From assembly GCF_022879575.1 (NCBI RefSeq), contig NZ_CP084261.1, positions 186,001 to 250,000 of the forward strand: a stretch of DNA of 64,000 nt, read 5' to 3'. The notes beneath the pieces were generated by a model that had not been told where the DNA came from, did not search any database, and saw only the letters and a list, made by a program, of their open reading frames with translations. The stretch's first letter is position 1; every line of letters begins with the position of its first letter. Position numbers and translations under genes: made by a program. The stretch comes from Caballeronia sp. SL2Y3 (GTDB lineage Bacteria; Pseudomonadota; Gammaproteobacteria; Burkholderiales; Burkholderiaceae). Below, one piece after another: positions 14,357-22,222 of the stretch.

Positions 14357-16006
14357 TCAGGCGGTCTTCGCGACGAGCGGCTTGGCGCTCTCGTGCGTGC
14401 GGTGGCCGAGCGCGTGCGCGGCGCTGTCGGCGGCGCGGCGCGGACGGACGGCGGTGCGGCTCGGGCGCAGGCCGGTGAGATCGCTGTAGAGCGCGACCAT
14501 CTTCGCGACGGTTTCGCCCCAGCCGAAGTCGCTGGACATCGCGTTGCGCTGCATCGCGCGCCAGACCGGCGGGCGCATGTAGGCGTCGATGGCGCGGCTC
14601 GCGGCGGCGATCACGTCGTCGGGCGCTTCGCCGTCGAAGAGAAAGCCCGTGGGCGCGGGCGCCGTGTCGTGCGCGTCGTGCATCGCGATGGGCGCGTCGT
14701 GCGTGCCGTCGCGGAAATAAAGGGTCTCGCGCGAGGCCATTTCGGTGTGGTGTCCGGCATCGACGATGGTGTCGGCGAGCCCGCCCACGCGCGAGGCCAC
14801 GGGCAGCGTGCCGTAGCGCATGGCGTACATCTGCGTGAGGCCGCACGGCTCGAAGCGGCTGCCGTGCAGAAGAATGTCGGCGCCCGCGTGCAGCGCGTGT
14901 GCGCGGCGCTCGTCATAGCCGATATGAACGCCGACGCGATCCGGCCATTGCTGCGCAAGCTGCCGGAAACCGCGCTCGATGTACGCCTCGCCCTGGCCGA
15001 TCACGGCCAGTTGCAGACGCGGATGCTTCTCCAAGAGGCGCGGCAAGGCGTCGATCACGACGTCCGCGAGCTTCTGCCCGGTCATGCGGCTGCCGATGGC
15101 CATGAGCGGCGCGAACGGATCGGCGGGCAGCCCGAACATGCGCTGCAGACGGCGCTTGCACGCGTGCTTGCCGCGCATGTCGTCGAAGGAATAGGCGCGC
15201 TCGATCAGCGGGTCCGTCGCCGGATTCCACACGTCTTCGTCGATGCCGTTCACCACGCCCGAGAGCTTGTCCGCGCAGCTTTGCAGCACGCCTTCCATCA
15301 GATGGCCGAAGCGCGGCGTCAGGATCTCGCGCGCATACGTTTCACTGACGGTCGTGATGCGGTCGCTATGGACGATGCCGGCTTTCATGAGGCTCAGCGC
15401 GCCATAGAATTCGATGCTTTCCGGATTGCTGAACGCATGCACGAGCCACTTCGCCGGCACGCCGAGCGATGCGCCCAGCGACAGCGCGTAGTTGCCCTGA
15501 AACGCGAGGTTGTGGATCGTGTAGACGCTTTTCGCCTGCACGCCCGCGTCTTTCATCAGGAGCGGCGTGAGGCCGGTGTGCCAGTCGTGCGCATGAACGA
15601 TGTCGGGCTTCTTCACGCCGCGCACGCCCTGCGCGATGCGCACGGCGGCGGCCGAAAGCGTCGCGAAACGCACGGCGTTGTCGGGATAGTCGCGGCCCTG
15701 CGCATCCTGATAGAGCCCGGTGCGCGCATACAGTGCATCGCAGCGCAGCAAAAGAACCGGGACGCCGGTGTCCGGCATGCGCGCGCGCAGGAGCGCGGCG
15801 TCGCCGCCCGGCAGGCCGCGCAAGGTGCACAGCTTGCTCACGCCTTCGGCCTGCGCGAGTGCTTTCGGATAGGCGGGAAGAAGGATGGTGGCATCGACGC
15901 CTGCTGCGCGCAGGGCGGCGGCGTAGGCGCTGACCATGTCGCCGAGGCCGCCCGTCTTGGCGAGCGGCACGGCCTCGGAGGCGACCAGCAGTACGTTCAA
16001 AGGCAA
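14357..16006 (-). CDS. glgA: Glycogen synthase (ADP-glucose)
   Basis: GT5 glycosyltransferase that extends alpha-glucan from ADP-glucose; in GlgE organisms it may also supply maltose-1-phosphate or maltose precursors. The nucleotide-sugar motif KTGGLGDM sits near residue 15, and the GT-B C-terminal domain has GSRFEPCGLTQMYAMRYGT, with the conserved Glu/Cys near residue 395. I place the start at TTG 16006 because AGGAG lies exactly 6 nt upstream. The resulting N-terminus (M)PLNVLLVASEAVPLAKTGG matches the usual family start. An in-frame ATG at 16063 would add 19 residues rich in H/P/R and has no such site. The C-terminal ~40 residues (RRAADSAAHALGHRTHES…) are an unconserved tail. First gene of the storage cluster, behind a sigma-54-type promoter. 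Confidence 0.94.
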   Translation of the reverse strand: MPLNVLLVASEAVPLAKTGGLGDMVSAYAAALRAAGVDATILLPAYPKALAQAEGVSKLCTLRGLPGGDAALLRARMPDTGVPVLLLRCDALYARTGLYQDAQGRDYPDNAVRFATLSAAAVRIAQGVRGVKKPDIVHAHDWHTGLTPLLMKDAGVQAKSVYTIHNLAFQGNYALSLGASLGVPAKWLVHAFSNPESIEFYGALSLMKAGIVHSDRITTVSETYAREILTPRFGHLMEGVLQSCADKLSGVVNGIDEDVWNPATDPLIERAYSFDDMRGKHACKRRLQRMFGLPADPFAPLMAIGSRMTGQKLADVVIDALPRLLEKHPRLQLAVIGQGEAYIERGFRQLAQQWPDRVGVHIGYDERRAHALHAGADILLHGSRFEPCGLTQMYAMRYGTLPVASRVGGLADTIVDAGHHTEMASRETLYFRDGTHDAPIAMHDAHDTAPAPTGFLFDGEAPDDVIAAASRAIDAYMRPPVWRAMQRNAMSSDFGWGETVAKMVALYSDLTGLRPSRTAVRPRRAADSAAHALGHRTHESAKPLVAKTA

Positions 16007-16150
16007 AATGGGCTCCTGTGCGGGCAGACGCGGACGATGACCATGCGCCTCGTTCACGTGCATCGACGTGCATACTCGGGTGACGAGGAAAAGGCCGGGC
16101 CGCGCGATCGTGGTGCTGATCGGGGTTTATTCTTAGTGCTGGCGCAGTGC

Positions 16151-16166
16151 AGCAATCTACGTGCCA
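16151..16166 (-). promoter_or_regulatory. Sigma-54 (RpoN) promoter for glgA
   Basis: Read on the minus strand, this is TGGCACG-TAGA-TTGCT. It matches the sigma-54 -24/-12 core TGGCACG-N4-TTGCW at every core position, with correct spacing. It faces glgA, with the expected transcription start about 130 bp before the TTG start codon at 16006. Only the pyrimidine preferred just before TGGCACG is missing (G instead). Confidence 0.75.
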
Positions 16167-16271
16167 CTCGGCGGTGCGGTATGTGCGCTGGACCACGATC
16201 ATTTCGGACTGATGCTCGACGAGGGTCTGCTCGCGCGCACGCGCAAACGGGAACGGCGCGAGGCCGTCGCG

Positions 16272-16311
16272 CATGTAAAACTGACAGCCGCGCGCGCCGC
16301 GTTTTTACATG
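16272..16311. promoter_or_regulatory. Dyad, possible enhancer site for glgA
   Basis: CATGTAAAA at 16272-16280 is mirrored perfectly by TTTTACATG at 16303-16311. The half-sites are 31 bp apart centre to centre, about three helical turns, and stand out as A/T-rich in G+C-rich DNA. The dyad lies about 105-145 bp upstream of the -24 element. That is the usual place for the upstream site of a sigma-54 activator. No known activator motif is assigned. Confidence 0.5.
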
Positions 16312-16384
16312 AGGCGTTTCGCCGGGCGCTTTTGGAAGAGCTTAGGGACGGCGTGTGACAGGCGCGTTGCGCGCCGCGTCGGCG

Positions 16385-17038
16385 TCAGCCGCCGACGAGG
16401 CTCGCGGCGATGTTCACGCACAACCCGAGCACCGCGAGGTTGAAGAAGAACGACAGAACGGACTGCGCGAGCGCCGTGCGGCGCGCGCTCGTCGAGCAGA
16501 GCACGACGTCGGCAGTCTGCGAAGCGACCGCGATGGTGAACGAGAAGTAGAGGAAATCCCAATAATCGGGTTTCAGATGCCGGTCGGGAAACTTCAGCGC
16601 CGCATCGCCCGGTGGCGAACGGTAGTAATGGCGGGCGTAGTGAAGCGTGAACATCGTGGGAATGAGGAACCAGGCGCCGAGCATCGTCGCGCCGGTCAGC
16701 AGATAGTTGGGAAACGCGCGAAAGCCGAGGCTCTTCGCCGCGGCGAGTTCGACGACGATCGCCACGAGGCTCGCGATGGCCGCGAGGCTCACGATCACGA
16801 GGACGGCTGCGGCGTTCTCGTCTTCGCGTTCGGCGAGCGCCTGCACGTTGCTCTGGCGGGCGGTGCCCATCTGCAGCCAGATCAGCGCGAGATAGAGCCA
16901 GACCGCCGAGTCCCAGCCGATCAGCGCGCGGGCGGCCGGCCGCACGTGCGCCGGAACCAAAGCCGCGATGACGAAACCAACCAGCAGGCCGATCATGGCT
17001 CGCGGACGAGTGCGCAAAACGGGCGGGAGAAGGTTCAT
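16385..17038 (-). CDS. DUF1345 integral membrane protein
   Basis: 217-aa membrane protein of unknown function belonging to the DUF1345 family. Hydrophobic segments lie at about residues 14-32, 44-58, 75-98, 115-130 and 190-213. Characteristic elements are [21 protein letters not shown] and [22 protein letters not shown], the latter a well conserved DUF1345 block. The start ATG 17038 is 75 bp from the divergently read small dehydrogenase subunit, so both promoters must lie in that short gap or inside the genes. It ends 379 bp upstream of glgA and is read in the same direction, but the sigma-54 promoter between them suggests glgA is separate. Confidence 0.85.
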   Translation of the reverse strand: MNLLPPVLRTRPRAMIGLLVGFVIAALVPAHVRPAARALIGWDSAVWLYLALIWLQMGTARQSNVQALAEREDENAAAVLVIVSLAAIASLVAIVVELAAAKSLGFRAFPNYLLTGATMLGAWFLIPTMFTLHYARHYYRSPPGDAALKFPDRHLKPDYWDFLYFSFTIAVASQTADVVLCSTSARRTALAQSVLSFFFNLAVLGLCVNIAASLVGG

Positions 17039-17113
17039 CGCGTGGCAACGGTTCGGATGGATCGACGCCAGCGATTATTGCTGACGCGCCTTACATCGAC
17101 ATGAGGATGACCG

Positions 17114-17611
17114 ATGGCTGAACGTAAGCGCGTGTCCTTCGCGATGCGTCGAGGCATGCTGGCGGGCGCGGGTGCGTCGGCTGCCCTGGCGTTCGCGCCG
17201 TCGCGTGCAGCGCCTGCTGTCGCCGAAGACTTCGACACGTTCATCGCGGTCTCGATGAAGCTGACCGGCCGCGCCGCCTTCGATCCGCTCGTCGCCGGGC
17301 GCATTCATGCGGCCCTGCTTCGCGCCGACGCGAATTTCGCCGACAACATGAAGCGGCTCGATCACTGGCTTGCGACGCACGGCGGCACGCCCAGCGATGT
17401 CGTAACCGCCGCGCTGCAGGCGACGCAGCCCGATCTCGCGAAGGCGGTCGGCAGCGTGATGCGCGCGTGGTATCTGGGCGTCGTCGGCGAAGGCGGGCAG
17501 GCGGAGGTCGTTGCGTTCGAACGCGCACTGATGTTCGATCCCGTCCGCGACATGCTCACGGTTCCCTCGTACTGCTGCGGCGCGCCCGCCGACTGGGCGA
17601 AAAAGCCGTAG
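17114..17611 (+). CDS. Sugar/alcohol dehydrogenase small (gamma) subunit, Tat-exported
   Basis: 165 aa, probable hitch-hiker/chaperone subunit of a membrane-bound FAD-dependent glucose/sorbitol-type dehydrogenase. The N-terminus has a twin-arginine signal (AMRRGMLAGAGASAALAFAP, cleavage probably after SRAAPA), so it would carry the folded flavoprotein through Tat. The mature part (FDTFIAVSMKLTGRAAFDPLVAGRI…) resembles the small subunit of the Burkholderia FAD-glucose dehydrogenase, and the YLGVVG block and YCCGAP near the C-terminus fit that family. It lies 52 bp before the GMC subunit gene. The substrate cannot be read from sequence; sorbitol, glucose or gluconate are all possible. Confidence 0.82.
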   Translation: MAERKRVSFAMRRGMLAGAGASAALAFAPSRAAPAVAEDFDTFIAVSMKLTGRAAFDPLVAGRIHAALLRADANFADNMKRLDHWLATHGGTPSDVVTAALQATQPDLAKAVGSVMRAWYLGVVGEGGQAEVVAFERALMFDPVRDMLTVPSYCCGAPADWAKKP

Positions 17612-17663
17612 CCGACATCCGACTCCCCAACCACAACGACAACGACGAACAAAGGCGAAGCGC

Positions 17664-19259
17664 ATGGCGGGATCGACAGCGGCGGACGTGGTCATCGTCG
17701 GGTCGGGGGTGGCGGGCAGTCTCGTCGCGTACCGGCTGGCGAAGGCGGGCGCGTCGGTGATCCTGCTCGAAGCGGGGCCGCGTCTCGCGCGCTGGCAGAT
17801 CGTCGAGAACTTCCGCCGCGCGCCCGAGAAGCGCGATCTGTGCGCGCCGTATCCGCTCGTTCGCCATGCGCCGCGCACTGATCCGGTGAATCCGGGCAGC
17901 TATCTCGTGAATCGCGGGGAAAAGGCGTACGAGCCGCAGTTTCTGCGGCTCGTCGGCGGCACGACGTGGCATTGGGCAGGCGCGGCATGGCGTCTGTTGC
18001 CGGCGGACTTTCGGCTGCGCACGCTGCATGGCGTCGGCCGTGACTGGCCGTTTCCCTATGAAACGCTGGAACCGTGGTACGGGCAGGCCGAACGCGAACT
18101 GGGCGTCGCGGGGCCGGACGTCGATCTCGGCTCGCCGCGCTCGACGCCGTATCCGATGCCGCCGCTGCCGCTCTCGTATCTGGATCAGCGGTTCGCGCAG
18201 GTGCTCGCAGCCCAGTCGATGCGCGCGGTGCCCGAGCCGATGGCGCGCAACAGCCGCGCCTACGACGCCCGGCCGCCGTGCTGCGGCGCGAACAATTGCA
18301 TGCCGGTGTGCCCGATCGGCGCGCTCTATCACGGCGGCACGCACGCCGACAAGGCCGAGCGCGCCGGCGCGACGCTGATTGCGCAAGCGGTCGCGTATCG
18401 CATCGAAGCGAACGACAAAGGCGAGATCATCGCCATCCACTACAAAGACCCGAACGGCGCGAGCACGCGCGTGACCGGCAGGCGCTTCGTGATCGCGGCG
18501 AACGGCATCGAAACGCCGAAGTTATTGCTGATGTCGGCGTCGGCGCGCTTTCCGAAGGGCATCGCGAATGCGTCGGATCAGGTCGGACGCAACCTGATGG
18601 ACCATCCGGGCGTGGCCGTGAGCTTCCTTGCGAACGAGGCGCTCTGGCCGGGGCGCGGGCCGGTGGAGATGAGTTCGGTCGTCGATTTCCGCGACGGCCC
18701 ATTCCGCGCGCAGCAGGCGGCGAAGAAGCTGCATCTGTCGAATGCGTCGCCGACGCTCGTCGTCACGTCGAAACTGATCGAAGCGGGCCTGACCGGCGGC
18801 GAACTCGACCGGCAAATCCGCGAGCAGTCCGCGCGACGGCTGACGCTCGGCAGCTTTCACGAACAACTGGCGTCTCCGGACAACCGCGTGACGCTGTCCG
18901 CGCAGAAAGACGCGCTCGGCCTGCCGCGCCCGGAAATCCGCTACGCCATCGACGATTACGTGCGCCGCAGCGCCGCCGATACGCGGGCGGTCTTCGAGCG
19001 CATCGCCGGATGGTTCGGCGGCGAGCAGATCGAGCACGACGACGGTCTCGCGCCGAGCAGCCACATCATGGGCACGGCGATCATGGGCCGCGACGCGAGC
19101 GATTCCGTCGTCGATGCCGATTGCCGCGCGCACGATCACCCGAATCTCTTCGTCGCGGGAAGCGCCGTAATGCCGGCGGGCGGCTCGGTCAACTGCACGC
19201 TGACGATTGCGGCGCTCGCGCTGCGGCTCGCGGGCACCATCGAAGCGTCGCTGCGATGA
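17664..19259 (+). CDS. GMC-family FAD dehydrogenase catalytic subunit
   Basis: 531-aa flavoprotein that oxidises a sugar or polyol and passes electrons to the cytochrome subunit encoded next. The FAD Rossmann motif GSGVAGS begins near residue 12. The cysteine cluster CCGANNCMPVCPIGA (about residues 209-223) is the [3Fe-4S] ligand site known from FAD-glucose dehydrogenase alpha subunits. The C-terminal GMC domain carries HIMGTAIMG and NLFVAGSAVMPAGGSVNCT with the active-site His and Asn region. The protein has no signal peptide of its own, consistent with Tat export together with the small subunit. The stop overlaps the cytochrome start as ATGA. Confidence 0.92.
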   Translation: MAGSTAADVVIVGSGVAGSLVAYRLAKAGASVILLEAGPRLARWQIVENFRRAPEKRDLCAPYPLVRHAPRTDPVNPGSYLVNRGEKAYEPQFLRLVGGTTWHWAGAAWRLLPADFRLRTLHGVGRDWPFPYETLEPWYGQAERELGVAGPDVDLGSPRSTPYPMPPLPLSYLDQRFAQVLAAQSMRAVPEPMARNSRAYDARPPCCGANNCMPVCPIGALYHGGTHADKAERAGATLIAQAVAYRIEANDKGEIIAIHYKDPNGASTRVTGRRFVIAANGIETPKLLLMSASARFPKGIANASDQVGRNLMDHPGVAVSFLANEALWPGRGPVEMSSVVDFRDGPFRAQQAAKKLHLSNASPTLVVTSKLIEAGLTGGELDRQIREQSARRLTLGSFHEQLASPDNRVTLSAQKDALGLPRPEIRYAIDDYVRRSAADTRAVFERIAGWFGGEQIEHDDGLAPSSHIMGTAIMGRDASDSVVDADCRAHDHPNLFVAGSAVMPAGGSVNCTLTIAALALRLAGTIEASLR

Positions 19260-21256
19260 CGCGGCGGCGTCCGCTCGTCGTGACCGCGATGCTTGCGCTT
19301 GCGGCTGCGCTTGCCGTCGCGCTCGCGGTCGCGTTCGGCCATCTTTCGGCGCAATCGCAACACGGCGGGACCGCCGCGCCCGCGCGGGCCGAAAGCGTTA
19401 CGCGCGGCGAATATCTGGTGCGCGCGGGCGGCTGCATGGCGTGCCACACGGCGGACCCGGCGCGGCCGTTCGCGGGCGGCCGCGCCATGCAAACGCGCTT
19501 CGGCACCTTCTATACGCCGAACATCACGAGCGACCGCGCGACCGGCATCGGCGCGTGGACCGACGCGCAGTTCGTCCGGGCGATGCGCGAGGGCATCGGC
19601 AGGGACGGCGAGCATCTTTATCCCGCGTTTCCGTACACGGCCTACACGCGGGTCTCCGACGCCGACGTGCTCGCCATGCGCGCCTATCTCGCGACGGTGC
19701 CGCCCGTGCGCTACACGCCGCCGCCGCACGCGCTGCGGTTTCCGTTCGGCTGGCGCTGGCTGATGGCCGCGTGGAATGCATTCAACTTCACGCCGGGCCG
19801 CTTCGTGCCGGACGCGGGCAAGCGCGCGGAGTGGAATCGCGGCGCGTATCTCGTCGAAGCGCTCGCGCATTGCGGACAGTGCCACACGCCGCGCAACGTG
19901 CTGGGCGGGTTGAAGGAGAGCGAGCGGTTGGGCGGCGCGTCGGTGGCGGGGTGGCGCGCGGGCAATCTGACGCCCGATCGGGTGGCGGGCATCGGCGCAT
20001 GGCGCGACGACGAATTGCTGCGCTATCTGGCGAGCGGCGCGGCGCAGGGGCGCGCGTACGCGATCGGACCGATGGCGGAAGTCGTCGCGAACGGAACGCA
20101 GTATCTGACTGATGAGGATCGTCGGGCGATGGTGGTTTATCTTCGCTCGATGCCGGTTGTCGCTGCGCAGAGCGGCGCGCGTTCGCGATGGAGCTTCGGC
20201 GCGGCGGGGCAGGACGACATCACGACGTTGGACGCGGTGGGCGCGTTCGAGCACGACGGCGGGAGAGCGCGGGCTGCGGGGATGGAAAGCAAAAGCGACA
20301 GCGCGAGCACCGGGAAAACGGCGGGCACCGCGACGGATGCTGTCCGGGACAGCGGGAGCACCGCAAAGACGCCGACCGCCGCGGCCGAGAATGGTCGCGA
20401 CAGCGCAAGCACCGCCGGAACGCCGGGCACCGCGACGGGACTTGGCCGCGACAGCGCGAGCATCGCGAAACCGCCAGCCACCTCGACCGAGATCGCCCGC
20501 GACAGCGCGAGCACTGCCCGGACGCCGACTACCGAGACCAGTTCCATCCGCGACAGTGCAAGCACCGCGAAAACGCCGGCCACCGCGAGCGAATCTGGCC
20601 GCGACAGCGCGAGCACCGCGAAAACCCGAGCCACCGCGACGGAATTTGGCCGCGCCAGCGCGAGCACCGGAGAAGCGCCAGCCACAGCGACGGAACTTGG
20701 CCGCGACAGCGCGAGCATCACGAAAACGCCGGCCACCTCGACTGAGATCGCTCTCGACGGCGCAAGCACCGCCAAAACGCCGGCCACCGCGACGGAATCT
20801 GGCGGCGACAGCGCAAGCACCGCGAAGACGCCGACCGCCTCGACGGATTCGGACCGCGCCAGCGCAGACGCCCGTAAGAGCCCGCAACACGCGACCAAAG
20901 CCGACCCCGGCGCAGCCAACGCCGCCCATCCCCAAGGCGCCCGGCTGTATGCCGCCGCCTGTGCAAGTTGCCACGGCGTCTCGGGCGAAGGCGCGGGCGG
21001 CGCATTCCCGTCGCTCGTCCACGACGCTGTGACTGCCGCGTTCGGCTCGATGGACACGAGCAACCTCGTCCTCGTGATTCTGCACGGTGTGAACCGCGAG
21101 ACCCGCGCTGCCCCGGCGCTCATGCCGGCGTTCGGCGCGTCCTTGTCCGACGAGGACGTCGCGGCGCTCGCCAACTATGTGACGCACCAGTTCGGCGACC
21201 CTCGCGCGACGACGCAGGCCGAAGATGTCGCGCGGCTGCGCTCGATCGCGCAATAA
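19256..21256 (+). CDS. Triheme cytochrome c subunit with large repeat insert
   Basis: 666 aa; membrane-anchored periplasmic electron acceptor of the dehydrogenase. It has an uncleaved or cleaved N-terminal hydrophobic segment (about residues 7-28) and three heme sites: CMACH (about residue 61), CGQCH (about 206) and CASCH (about 568). Ordinary subunits of this type are about 420-470 aa. The excess is a Ser/Thr/Ala-rich linker between hemes 2 and 3, residues about 348-534, made of 11 copies of a 17-residue unit. The start ATG 19256 overlaps the upstream stop, so the frame is fixed by ATGA coupling. The reading frame is intact across the whole repeat. Heme-3 domain sequence (LYAAACASCHGVSGEGAGG) is normal. 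Confidence 0.9.
   Translation: MTRRRPLVVTAMLALAAALAVALAVAFGHLSAQSQHGGTAAPARAESVTRGEYLVRAGGCMACHTADPARPFAGGRAMQTRFGTFYTPNITSDRATGIGAWTDAQFVRAMREGIGRDGEHLYPAFPYTAYTRVSDADVLAMRAYLATVPPVRYTPPPHALRFPFGWRWLMAAWNAFNFTPGRFVPDAGKRAEWNRGAYLVEALAHCGQCHTPRNVLGGLKESERLGGASVAGWRAGNLTPDRVAGIGAWRDDELLRYLASGAAQGRAYAIGPMAEVVANGTQYLTDEDRRAMVVYLRSMPVVAAQSGARSRWSFGAAGQDDITTLDAVGAFEHDGGRARAAGMESKSDSASTGKTAGTATDAVRDSGSTAKTPTAAAENGRDSASTAGTPGTATGLGRDSASIAKPPATSTEIARDSASTARTPTTETSSIRDSASTAKTPATASESGRDSASTAKTRATATEFGRASASTGEAPATATELGRDSASITKTPATSTEIALDGASTAKTPATATESGGDSASTAKTPTASTDSDRASADARKSPQHATKADPGAANAAHPQGARLYAAACASCHGVSGEGAGGAFPSLVHDAVTAAFGSMDTSNLVLVILHGVNRETRAAPALMPAFGASLSDEDVAALANYVTHQFGDPRATTQAEDVARLRSIAQ
20297..20857 (+). 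repeat. Tandem repeat, 11 x 51 bp, inside the cytochrome gene
   Basis: Units begin every 51 bp at 20297, 20348, 20399 and so on to 20807, each starting GACAGC or a close variant. The encoded unit approximates DSASTAKTPATATE-x-GR. A twelfth, decayed unit follows (ASADARKSPQHATK). All units keep the reading frame; copies differ by several bases each, so the array is old or has drifted. Confidence 0.97.
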
Positions 21257-21401
21257 TAGGGCTCGCTCGATTCGCTTCCTGTCGAGAGTCGAAACGAGCA
21301 TCGAACCAGCACGCAAAACGCCGTCCGCCGACGCTGCGAAATCCGCAGCGAAAGCGACCCACCACGCACACGTTCCATTTTCCCAGCGCTAAGATCGACG
21401 C

Positions 21402-22139
21402 ATGAATGATCCGACCTATTCCGCCGTCTGCAGGCATCCGGCCAACGATGTCGGCCGCGACTTCGTCGTGGGCGATCTGCACGGCTGCGTCGATGCGCTG
21501 CGCTATCTTCTGAGCGAGATCGGCTTCGACGGCTCGCGCGACCGGCTTTTTTCGGTCGGCGATCTGGTCGACCGCGGCACGGATTCGCTCGCGGCCGTCG
21601 AGCTCATCGACAAACCGTGGTTTTATCCGGTGCTCGGCAATCACGAGGATTCGCTGGTCGCGGTGGCGGCGGGCCAGATGCGCCGTCAGTCGTGGTACGC
21701 CATCGGCGGCGCGTGGGCCGAGACGCTTCCCGACGACCACCTCGCCGCGCTCGCCGCCAAGCTCTCGACGCTGCCGCTCGTGCGCGTCGTGGGCGAAGGC
21801 GCGCGGCGCTTCAACGTGCTGCACGCGGAATTCTTCGGCAGCGACGCCGATCTGGATGCCGCCGAGTTCTCCGACGACACGCGCAGCCAAATGCTCTGGG
21901 GCCGCAGCCTTGCGCTGGGCAACGCGGACCCGTCGCGCCAGCGCGGGCTTTCGCCGACCTATTGCGGCCACACGCCGATGCGCGCGGTGCGGCAAATCGG
22001 CTCGCAGATTTATATCGACACAGGCGCGTTCGCGGCGGAAGGACGGCTCACCATCGTGGAAGTCGGCAGCGACGAGATCTGGTCGGTCAAGGAACGCTGG
22101 GCGGCGTCGGAAGGGGCGCGCGAACTCGCGTTGCCTTGA
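21402..22139 (+). CDS. PrpA/PrpB-type serine/threonine metallophosphatase
   Basis: 245-aa calcineurin-like phosphoesterase of the bacterial protein-phosphatase-1 group. All metal-binding motifs are visible: GDLHG (residues about 24-28), GDLVDRG (about 52-58), GNHE (about 80-83), H of LHAEFFG, and YCGHTPM near the C-terminus. The usual biological substrates of this group are phosphoproteins or, in phage relatives, broad phosphoesters; the in vivo target here is unknown. It is preceded by 145 bp of non-coding DNA after the cytochrome gene and is probably monocistronic. Confidence 0.88.
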   Translation: MNDPTYSAVCRHPANDVGRDFVVGDLHGCVDALRYLLSEIGFDGSRDRLFSVGDLVDRGTDSLAAVELIDKPWFYPVLGNHEDSLVAVAAGQMRRQSWYAIGGAWAETLPDDHLAALAAKLSTLPLVRVVGEGARRFNVLHAEFFGSDADLDAAEFSDDTRSQMLWGRSLALGNADPSRQRGLSPTYCGHTPMRAVRQIGSQIYIDTGAFAAEGRLTIVEVGSDEIWSVKERWAASEGARELALP

Positions 22140-22222
22140 GCGTTGCGCTCGGAAAGTAGCGCGCGGCACGGCCGTTGCTCGCAGTCTCGCCACGAACGAA
22201 AAGCAACGAGTCGAGGCACGCA

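Noticed and set aside
16161..16358. 65-residue frame on the plus strand upstream of glgA
   Set aside because: No ribosome site, unremarkable composition, and it covers the sigma-54 promoter and dyad.
20297..20857. CRISPR-like array
   Set aside because: Units are contiguous 51-bp tandem repeats with no unique spacers, in frame inside a cytochrome gene.
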